A program made the position numbers and the translations under genes. Positions 14,501 to 26,500 of a DNA stretch of 64,000 bases are shown in pieces. Position 1 is the first letter of the stretch. Each line of letters opens with the position of its first letter. The DNA is taken from the NCBI GenBank assembly GCA_964017045.1, contig OZ024809.1:868001-932000 (forward strand), read 5' to 3'. Source of the DNA: Omphiscola glabra (taxonomy: Eukaryota > Mollusca > Gastropoda > Lymnaeidae). The notes beneath the pieces were generated by a model. That model had not been told where the DNA came from. It searched no databases and worked only from the letters and a program-made list of their open reading frames with translations.

Positions 14501-17500
14501 CCCCTATGTATGTGTAACTATGTCCCCTATGTATGTGTAACTATGTCCCCTATGTATGTGTAACTATGTCCCCTATATATGTGTAACTATGTCCCCTATA
14601 TATGTGTAACTATGTCCCCTATGTATGTGTAACTATGTCCCCTATGTATGTGTAACTATGTCCACTATGTATGTGTAACTATGTCCACTATGTATGTGTA
14701 ACTATGTCCCCTATGTATGTGTAACTATGTCCCCTATGTATGTGTAACTATGTCCCCTATGTATGTGTAACTATGTCCCCTATGTATGTGTAACTATGTC
14801 CCCTATGTATGTGTAACTATTTCCCCTATGTACGTGTAACTTTGTCCCCTATGTATGTGTAACTTTGTCCTTTATATGCCTAACAAACGGAAATAGAAGA
14901 CCACTAAAATACGAATAAATATTTCCATTAAGTTGATTGGTCAGTTTTATGTTCTGCGTGACTGTCTATCCAATCCTGTTCTAGACCGTGTTTATAATGT
15001 CAAAAATTTGATTCCCAATATCTTCATTTTGTATTATTACTATTTAGCCAACTTGACATTTCTTTTAGTGAACATTATTTAACGTTTTTTGACGTTTTCC
15101 TTCCTTTCAACCAGGTGGAGTATACAACACCAACGACCACCACAACCACTAAAGCCACAACGCAACAACCAACCAAACAAAAGCTTAAGGTCCTAACTCT
15201 CCTGGTAAGTTGGATGTTTGGTTTTGAGACATGTAAGTTATCAAGAATCTGGCTGAATACGCCTTCCTAAAAGCTCTCGTCTGTGTTGTGAACGTGATTT
15301 GTTAGTGTGTTATCTTGGTATGAAAGGTTGTCCATACATGGTGAGAGTGGTATGAAAGGTTGTCCATACATGGGGAGAGTGGTATGAAAGGTTGTCCATA
15401 CATGGTGAGAGTGGTATGAAAGGTTGTCCATACATGGTGAGAGTGGTATGAAAGGTTGTCCATACATGGTGAGAGTGATATGAAAGGTTGTCCATACATG
15501 GTGAGAGTGATATGAAAGGTTGTCCATACATGGTGAGAGTGATATGAAAGGTTGTCCATACATGGTGAGAGTGATATGAAAGGTTGTCCATACATGGTGA
15601 GAGTGATATGAAAGGTTGTCCATACATGGTGAGAGTGATATGAAGGGTTGTCCATACATGGTGAGAGTTTGAATGTGAGAATCATTGTTATTAGTGTGAA
15701 CACTTTTTGGGTGCATGAGTTGTGTTATGAATTGTGTTATTGTGGCTGAATGGTCATTGGTTGAGAGGGAAATAGTAATAAACGAGTGAGTGGGTATAAA
15801 AGGACAGTGTGCTAGTCAGTCGAGAGAGAGACTGGGAGATTGGTATAGAGAGATTGAGGGATTGCAAGAGATGACAGAGGAATGATAGAGAATTGCTGTT
15901 GAAGACTTGACGTGTGTGTAGTGACCCTGGATGGGACGACGTTTTGTACAAAGTGAATAAAGAACTGATTTATGAAACTATGAGGAATTCTTGTGGACTT
16001 AAGTGTGTTATTGAATGGACCTAGAGAAGAGACCCTAGACAACGAGAGTAGGCCGTGACGTATGAAGGCTGTAACTTTAGAGGCCATAACATTTGGATGC
16101 CGTAACGTGAAGTTTCTTTCCTATTTGTAGACCGGGTGGGGGAGGGGGGGATAAGAGACAACAATCAACTATAACATGCCTTTGAATTAGTAAAAGGATG
16201 GGAACAAATTTATGGGCGTGTAGCACGCGTGCTTGTGAAAGACTTCTTGTCGCTAATGTATTCGTGGGCCTTTTGGATGTAAAGTATACATGTATTGGTG
16301 TACAGTACCCATATATTGTGTGTAAAGTACCCATGCGTAGGTGTTAAGTACCCATGCGTTGGTGTAAAGTACCCATGCGTTGGTGTAAAGTACCCATGCG
16401 TTGGTGTAAGTATCCACTTCTTGGTGTAAAGTACCTATGTATTGGTGTAAAGAACCCATGTGTTGATTTAAAGAAACCACGTGTTGTAAAGAACCCACGT
16501 GTTGTTGTAAAGTACCTATGTGTTGGTGTAAAGTACCTATGTGTTGGTGTAAAGTACCTATGTGTTGGTGTAAAGTACCCATGTGTTGGTGTAAAGTACC
16601 CATGTGGAAGTCGAATTCCAGTTTCCTTCCACCTTGGCTTTTTAAAAATATTAAGGCACCGACAGAAGAACGTAAGTGATAATCTTATTTTATAACTATG
16701 TAAGCTGTATTAGAATGTAGGCCAACTTACAGCTTGCAATCTTTCGTAACACAAAGACGGATGTTTACATTCTTAATTGTTTGCCCTTCCCCCCCCCTCA
16801 TCAAAAGGATCCGCCTTTTGTCATGCATACAGAGAGGGGCAACGACTTCAGGGGCTTTGCCATCGATGTTCTGAAAGAGGCGATCCCCAAGCTGGACTAC
16901 GACGACTTTGATCTGACGATACATAACGACGCCAGGTTCGGTGGTGAGGAGTATCCAGGCATCTTTAATGGCATTGTTGGAGCCGTCCAGAACAAGGTCA
17001 GTCACATGATGTATCTTAGGGGCCGTCCAAAACAAGGTCAGTCACATGATGTATGTTTGAGGCCGTGCATAAGTCAGTTTAAATGATGTTTCTATGTGGC
17101 CATGCATAACAAAGTCAGTTTAAATGATGTATCTTTGTGGCCATACATAACAAAGTCACTTTAACTTTAAATGATGTATGTTTGGGCCGTGCATAACATG
17201 CTCAGTTTCTGTCATTTATGTCTGGGGCTCAAAACTTGGTAAGTACAAGAATGTTATATGTCACCTACTATCATTTGTCCCATAGTATCATTTATTACTT
17301 ATGATCAGGTGGTGCGAATGTTATTTCTCCTTTTGGATCTAGTTAAAATTGTCCAGCCAGAATTAAATTATAAGTAATTAAAAGATGAGTTATCTAACTT
17401 CTTCGTCTGCATGTTACCAACAGTCGGCTGACATGGCGGTGGGCGCATTCACCATCACGTCCAAGAGATCCCAGGCTGTCGAGTTCAGCCAACCGATCAT

Positions 17501-20500
17501 CACAGGGGGCTACAGGGCGCTGTACAAGATACCAGACTCCTGGCACCCTGGAGAGGCAATGGGTACGTATGTCCAAACTAGAGTGTTGGGTATGTATGTC
17601 CAAGCTAAAGTGTTGGGTATGTATGTCCAAGCTAAAGTGTTGGGTATGTATGTCCAAGCTAAAGTGTTGGGTATGTATGTCCAAGCTAAAGTGTTGGGTA
17701 TGTATGTCCAAGTATGTCCAAGCTAAAGTGTTGGGTATGTATGTCCAAGTATGTCCAAGCTAAAGTGTTGGGTATGTATGTCCAAGCCGGAGTGAAAGCT
17801 GTGTGCTAGTAATGTGTGTGTGGATGGATTTGTCTTATGTTCAGGGGAATCATTGGTGTCACCAGTAAGGTTGCAGAAGGTGGAATGGTGTCACCAGTAA
17901 GGTTGCAGAAAGTGGAATGGTGTCGCCAGTAGGTTGCAGAAGGTGGAATGGTGTCACCAGTAAGGTTGCAGAAGGTGGAATGGTGTCATCAGTAAGGTTG
18001 CAGAAGGTGGAATTGTGTCACCAGTAAGGTTGCAGAAGGTGGAATGGTGTCACTAGTAAGGTTGCAGAAGGTGTAATGGTGTCACCAGTAAGGTTGCAGA
18101 AGGTGAAATGGTGTCGCCAGTAAGGTTGCAGAAGGTGGCATGGTGTCACCAGTAAGGTTGCAGAAGGTGGAATGGTGTCACTAGTAAGGTTGCAGAAGGT
18201 GGAATGGTGTCACTAGTAAGGTTGCAGAAGGTGGAATGGTGTCACCAGTAAGGTTGCAGAAGGTGGAATGGTGTCGCCAGTAAGGTTGCAGAAGGTGGAA
18301 TGGTGTCGCCAGTAAGGTTGCAGAAGGTGGAATGGTGTCGCCAGTAAGGTTGCAGAAGGTGGAATGGTGTCGCCAGTAAGGTTGCAGAAGGTGGAATGGT
18401 GTCGCCAGTAAGGTTGCAGAAGGTGGAATGGTGTCGCCAGTAAGGTTGCAGAAGGTGGAATGGTGTCGCCAGTAAGGTTGCAGAAGGTGGAATGGTGTCG
18501 CCAGTACGGTTGCAGAATGTGGAATGGTGTCGCCAGTAAGGTTGCAGAAGGTGGAATGGTGTCACCAGTAAGGTTGCACAAGGTGGAATGGTGTCACTAG
18601 TAAGGTTGCAGAAGGTGGAATGGTGTCACCAGTAAGGTTGCAGAAGGTGGCATGGTGTCACCATAAGAGAGTTTCTGAAAATAATGACCGTCTATAAAAT
18701 GGTATTTGACTCGTCGCTTCTGGCACATTGAAGGGGGTCACTTGTCATGTGACTTGGGACCTGCCAAATGTAAACTTGCGTTTGTGCTGTGCTATGTGAC
18801 GTCATAGGTTTGACAGCTTGATAGTTAGCCATCATTGTCCATTTTGTTTTAACAAATTTATATCGTCTTTTGAGGAATTTTGCCAAGGCCAACTTAGCAT
18901 CGTCTCCGGCACATCGGTTGCGGAGCTCTGACGTATATTAAGCAAACTGCTTAGTCTAGTGCAGTGGTCTGCCAACTCATTTGTCAAAAGAACAAAAAAT
19001 CAGCAGCAGGGCGGTTAAAAAAAAATTTGAGAGCCAAATTTCTTTTCATGAACCTGTTAAGACCATGTTTTAAAAAAAATCAAAACCGATTTGTGACCGA
19101 CTGACCGAGCCGCACTCAGGTCGTTAAAAAGCCGAAAGTGCGTAACACTGCCATCAAACCACTGCGTGCCTACCATCAGACCCTCATGCCTACCATCAGA
19201 CCCTTCGTGACTACCATCAGACCATTCATGCCTACCATCAGACCCTTCATAACTACCATCAGACCCTTCATGACTACCATCAGACCCTTCATGACTACCA
19301 TCAGACCCTTCATGCCTACCATCAGACCCTTCATGCCTACCATCAAACAGTTCATGCCTTCCATCAAACCCTTCATGCCTACCATCAAACCTTTCATGCC
19401 TTCCATCAAACCTTTCATGCCTACCATCAGACCCTTCATGCACTACCATCAGACACTTCATGCCTACCATCAAACCCTTCATGCCTACCATCAGACCATT
19501 CATGCCTACCATCACACCCTTCATGCCTACCATCAAACCCTTCATGCCTACCATCAAACCCTTCATTCCTACCATCAAACAGTTCATGCCTACCATCAAA
19601 CAGTTCATGCCTACCATCAAACCATTCATGTCTACCATCAAACCATGCATGCCTACCATCAAACCATTCATGTCTACCATCAAACCATTCATGCCTACCA
19701 TCAAACCATTCATGCCTACCATCAAACCTTTCATGCCTACCATCAAACCCTGCATGCCTACCATCAAACCCTTCATGCCTACCATCAAACAGTTCATGCA
19801 CCATCAAACAGTTCATGCCTACCATCAGACCCTTCATGCCTACCATCAAACAGTTCATGCCTACCATTAAACAGTTCATGCCTACCATCAAACCTTTCAT
19901 GCCTATCAAACCCTTCATGCCTACCATCAAACCCTTCTTGCCTACTATCAAACCCTTCATACCTACCATTAAACCATAATACAAAATATTTATTAAAATA
20001 CATATCAGTTTGAACTTTTCGAGGCTTGACATTACGATAGTTGATTATTGACTATTTGATAGTTGATTATTGACTATTTGATAGTTGATTATTGACTATT
20101 TGATAGTTGATTATTGACTATTTGATAGTTGATTATTGACTAGTTGATTATTGACTATTTGATAGTTGATTTATTTCTTGACTAGTTATTCGTTTGAGAG
20201 CTGCAAACTACTATTTGATAGTTTACTGATAGATGATTATTGACTATCTGATAACTGATTATTTTCGGTACTAATAATGTAGACTTTAGAGGGTTGATAG
20301 TTGACAGTTTACAAGCTGTTAAATGATAGTGCAGGAATATAATTTGATAGTTGATTATTGATAAGTTGATAATTTACAATTCAAAATGATTTCTTTGATT
20401 TGACAGTGACGTTGCTGCGCCCTTTCACTCCTGGCCTGTGGGTGCTCATTGTGTTCATGTTTGTGCTGGCCAGTTTGGCCTTATACATCATAGGTCGCTT

Positions 20501-23500
20501 CAGCCCTTATGAAGACATCGCTTTTGTGGGAAAAACATCAACCTACGATGGCCTGACCTTACAGAACTCATTTTTGTACGCATTTAGTACACTTGTGTGG
20601 CAAGGTTTGTGTGCACTTCCTTTCCATATGTATGATAACTTTTAGAAATATCACATGTTTGTATCACTGTAAATGATAGTACAATAAATGTGCTGATACG
20701 TTCTATGATATGCCTTGCACATAATAAAATCATTATGTCTGTGATACTGCTTGTATTTGTATCCATTAAACTGTTGTAATATTCTTGGTGTCTATGATAC
20801 CACTTGTGTCAATGATACCTCTTGTTTCTATGATATCACTTGTGTCTATGATACCACATGTGTCTATGATACCACTTGCGCCAATGATACCAATTGTGTC
20901 TATGATACTACTTGTGTCTATGATACCACATGTGTCTATAATACCACTTGTGCCAATGATACCATTGTGTCTATGATACCACTTGTGTCTATGATATCAC
21001 TTGTGTCTATGATAACACATGTGTCTATGATACTTTGTGTTTTCTACTAAATCTATGGACATAGCCTTAAATATATCTTTTAAAAAATGTTTTAGTCTTT
21101 ATAACCAATTAGATAATATAAGATAAGATTCTTTTATTCATCAAAATAATTTAGATTTACATTGTACAGATTTACATTGTACAGATTTACATTGTACAGA
21201 TTTACATTGTACAGATTTACATTGTGAGGATTTACAGTGGGGAAAGAAAAAAAATTAACATGGACATTTTTAGAGTAACTAGTGACATGACTATACCTGA
21301 CTTTCAGGGACATGACTATACCTGACTTTCAGGGACATGACTATACCTGACTTTCAGGGACATGACTACCAGACTTCCAGGGACATGACTATACCTGACT
21401 TTCAGGGACATGACTACCAGACTTCCAGGGACATGACTACCAGACTTCCAGGGACATGACTACCAGACTTCCAGGGACATGACTACCAGACTTCCAGGGA
21501 CATGACTACCAGACTTCCAGGGACAGGACTACCAGACTTCCAGGGACATGACTACCAGACTTCCAGGTTCATGACTACCAGACTTCCAGGGACATGACTA
21601 CCAGACTTCCAGGGACATGACTACCAGAATTCCAGGGACATGACTATCAGACTTCCAGTGACATGACTACCAGACTTCCAGGGACATGACTACAAGACTT
21701 CCAGTGACATGATACCAGACTTCCATGTACATGACTATGAGACGTCCAGGAACATGACTACCAGACTTCCAGGGACATGACTACCAGACTTCCAGGGACA
21801 TGACTACCAGACTTCCAGGGACATGACTATCAGACTTCCAGTGACATGACTACCAGACTTCCAGGGACATGCCTACCAGACTTCCAGGAACATGACTACC
21901 AGACTTCCAGGGACATGACTACCAGACTTCCAGGGACATGACTACCAGACTTCCAGTGACATAACTACCAGACGTCAAGTGGCGCTCCTACCAGACTTCC
22001 AGTGCAGTGGTGTAGTTAGGGTTGGTGTCACCAGTGCGGTAAACTCATGGTGTCCCCCCCCCCCTCCTCCTGACTTCAGCGATCGAGTTCTTTTTGTTAA
22101 AATAAGTCCACAATTTAACAATTGCAAGAAAGAAAAACAAATGTATCTTCAAAGCTGCAAACATGTCACTCACTTGATCAAAATCCCTCTCTTTCATAGT
22201 CAGCACCGCATCATTTGGATTGGTTACATGTGTGGAAAATGTATGTTTGATCGTGTGATCGGTTATCCTTTTATGAACTTCGGTTAGACCGAGCAGTGTG
22301 TGTTGTGTTAATGGAGCAGTGTGTGTTGTGTTAATGGAGCAGTGTTTGTTCTGTAAATATACAATTTTTCTATTTGGTGTCACCACCCTGACATGGTGTC
22401 ACGCGGTGCAGTCTGCACTTCTGCACTACCGACACTCCCTTAGCTACGCCACTGTTTCAGTGACTCTACTACCAGACTCTCTGTAATAGTAGAATAAAAT
22501 ATGGAATGATCATTTTCTTATAGACTGAGAGTGAGAACATTTCAATGTTTCATTAATTCAATTGAACGTAATTATTTATTGAAAACATTCTGTTAGGTTT
22601 ATTGCAATCATTTATTGTATTATTGTTTCAAAATACCATTTATTTTTAAATTGATTTTTAATCGTTTAAAATTGTAAATAATTTTTTTTGTTTTTTTGTT
22701 AAGTATGCAGTTTTTTTGTAACATATTCCTTTTGTAAATATTCATTTTAATATTTTGTTTTGTTTTATTTGCAATCATTTTTTTTATGAATTTTTAAAAA
22801 AAATATATAAATGTTAGGTACTTTGTCTTTTACCTGCCATCTCAATAATAGACATTGTCTGTATCTCTAGGCTACACTGCTGCCCCCAAGTCCATATCTG
22901 GCCGTGTCCTCATAAGCGTGTGGTGGGTGTTCGCTGTGATGACTGTATCTGCCTACATTGCTGGCCTGTGTGTGCTCTTATTTAGGCAAGTTAAAAGTTT
23001 CAAATCATTATTCTCGTAACCAATCAATTTGAAGGTTGTCCTATTAACCAATCAATGAAAAGGTTGTCCTCTAAACCAGGGGTCACCAAACTACAGCCCA
23101 TGGGCTGCATCAGGCCAACGACATCAGTTCATCCGGCCCGCCGACGGTACTTGAATTTTTTTGATAAAACGCATGGAACACGAGTCGTTGTGATACCATT
23201 TAAATTTAAATATTATGTTTGGAATAATAGAAAATCTTCAAACGTGTAGAGACCTCCTGGCTTCTTGCAACTTAATTTACCATTTTAAATTTTCAATTAT
23301 TGTATCCATTTTTTCATGTTTATTGCAGACCTGTTTACCCTCGACCTCCTAAAATCATACAATATCGTCTCAAAACCGTAAAATTCGGTATCTTAATAGT
23401 AAATAAATAAACATACAGTATATATAATGATTAAAATAACTACTCGAATCGCAGTGCCTAGAGGGATCGAGTTAAGCTAGCGTAAAAAAAAAGTTAACTT

Positions 23501-26500
23501 CTAAAAGTAGATGAGCGACATTTATATTGCAATCTGCGATCACTTTGTTTTGCAGACGTGTTTTTGCTATAGATATTAATTTATATTGAGTGAAAGTACA
23601 GATCACATTATCACTGTTTATCACGCCTGCGCTGGTCATTTTGTCTGTTATCTGGCCCGATGTTAAGAAAATTTGGTGACCCCTGCCCTAAACCAATCAA
23701 TGTGAAGGTTGTCCTCTTAACCAATGAATGTGAAGGTTGTCCTCTTGACCAGTGAATGTGAAGGCTGTCCTCTTGACCAATGAATGTGAAGGCTGTCCTC
23801 TTGACCAATGAATGTGAAGGTTGTCATGATTAAAACAATGTATGATCTGTTTTTATTTTGTAAAGAAGCATTTGAAAAATATAAAAGATATATCAAAATA
23901 ACAATGATCAATAAAAACAAAATGATCACAGTATACAAATTTGATGGTAAAAAAAATTAAATTTATTTTGTTCTACTTGTAGAGTTAATCCTGAGATTCG
24001 TACTCTTCCTTTCACGACCTTTGATGAACTATCCCGCCAGAACAAGGTGGGGTTGATGGTCGTTGCAAATACTTCCGCTCATCGCTACCTGACCATCTCA
24101 GAGAGAGCTGTAGAGAAGAGATTATTGGCATTAATTAAGTTGCATGAGGAGGACCTGTTTGTTGGACATGTGGACGAAGCCATTAAGAAGGTGAAAGACA
24201 AAGTTAAAAATGAATTAAGTTTCATGTCATACTAAAAATTTTGGAGAACTTCTAATCATGAAGAAGTTTTACATATAGTTTGATATATAGTTGCTATGGT
24301 AGAAGCTTGGCTTGTTTACATCGTGTTTACGTCATGTTTTTTGTGCATCTCGTGCATGAACTCTGGGTGACGATGGGTGTGGCTTAATTATAAATTGTTT
24401 CCCTTGACTAGGCTACATGTAAACATAGCCTATAGTTGAATTCTGTAGAACCTACAAGATGTGTCGAGATGCACGATGCTTTCTGGAAAAGACCCTGAGA
24501 AAGACTATAAATAAGCCGATCGACAGTGGAGCTATAAGAGACTGGGAGACAAAGAGAGAGACAAAGATTGCATTTACAATACGAGTCGAGAGCGAAACAT
24601 ACCGAGTTGTTAATATAGTTTATTATATAGTTGTGTATATAGCTGTGTATAAAATTGTATATATAGTTTTAGAGTCTTGCATAATCATCCATTGGTACTT
24701 GAAACATATTATGTTATCCATTTATTGTTCATCAATGTGGACAATAACAATATTTAAGCTTGGTGTAATTTTCACATATAGAGTGTATTGACATATACTC
24801 CATACCCTTTTTTATTTACACAAATTGTTTGTCTCATTAATCTATTTATATCTCTAATCAATGGAATTTTTTTACCTCAACCACAAGTAAATGTAATATA
24901 TCTAACTAATCAATGGAAATTATGTTCTTCAGATGATTGACTCAGATGGTAAGTTGGTACTTCTCATGGAAGCCTCGGCTGCCGAATATCTAACCACACA
25001 GGAGCCCTGTGACAAGATGGTCATCGGAGAAACTCTGGGTGAACACTCCATTGGGTTTATCTGTCGCAACGACATAAATCTCTGTAGCAATATAAGCACT
25101 GAGGTGCTCAGGATGAAAGAAGATGGAACAATAGATAAGTATGTTGAGTTTTGAAATTAGCCATTTAATGGAAATACCATTTCATAAAGAAATTTAAACA
25201 GCCATTGTATTAACAGGGTGGGAAAGTTAGGCTGGTGTGTATGTTTCAGCGAAGACAAAATTATGATAATGTAACAAAACATCCATGTTGATGGCAACAT
25301 CAATATAAACAACCACTCCTTTGAGAGAGTGGCTACTTTGAAATATCTAGGGCAATTATAAACGAGCACAATGAAATAATTTTGGAGGAAAAGAAAGGAT
25401 AACAGCAGCCAAGCGTTCCTATTTCAGCCAGTGATAGACAAGGATGTTTGATGAATCCGTACTCATCCATAGTCAAACCAATAATAAAAAGGCAGACTGT
25501 CCTGGACAGGATATAATGAAAGGATGCTGGATTTTAGAGCAGAAAAGTAATAAGTAGGCAGATGCCTAGGGGCAAACGGCTCAACAGTCAACTAAGACTG
25601 AGAAGGACGTACACTAGTTGGGGGTTTGGCATGAAGGCAGAAAGCTATGGATCGATCTGAATGGAAGGCTGTGGTGGAGCAGGCCAGGGCCCTACATGGG
25701 CTGGAGCGCCACCGATGATGATGTCTGAATGGAAGGCTGTGGTGGAGCAGGCCAAGGCACGACATGGGCTGTAGCGCCACTGATGATGTCTGAATGGAAG
25801 GCTGTGGTGGAGCAGGCCAAGGCACGACATGGGCTGTAGCGCCACTGATGATGATGATATGTGTTCCAGAAGAGGGTGGGTGGGCAGGCTAATGTAAAAT
25901 TATAATTTTAAAAAAGTATCTTAAACAAAATTAAACCATTTTATGGATGAGAGAGATAATAATGGGGGAGACTGCAATCAGGTTAGCACAATAGGAAATT
26001 AGTAAAACACAGTAAGGTTAAACCTGATAAAAGGAACGCAACAAAACAACGAACGTGTCGGCAGGAAGCCTTCATCAGCGAACAGACAGAAAAACGAATA
26101 AAATTAAAAATTAAAAAATGTATCACAAAATATAATGTAGCACTTAGCTCAGAAGTAGTATCCAAGAGGGCAGCAAAAGATTAGTCACATATGAAAATAA
26201 TAACTGTAGTTGCGATGCTTTGGAACTTATAAAATGTGTTATGCACATTTAGTTTTTTTGTGAGTTATTAAGAATGAAAGATAATGCAATATTTGAAAGG
26301 TCTCCTATGCAGCTGGCAATTTAAAAGGTCTCCTATTCAGCTAGCAATTTAAAAGATCTTCTATTCAGCTAGCAACTTAAAAGGTCTCCTTTTCAGCTAG
26401 CACTTTAAAAGGTTTCCTATTCAGCTAGCAATTTACTGTAGACAAACGTCTCATATGAATTTTCATTAGTTTCCTGATCAATAAATTCTTTTTCTCTACA

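Noticed and set aside
19057..20032. Long frames on both strands with PTIKPFM or MVGMKGL repeats
   Set aside because: 21-bp array inside receptor intron 4, open on both strands by virtue of unit length.
24459..24791. 110-codon frame in intron 7
   Set aside because: No domain, AT-rich Tyr/Ile/Val composition, sits within an intron of a clearly spliced gene in the same strand.
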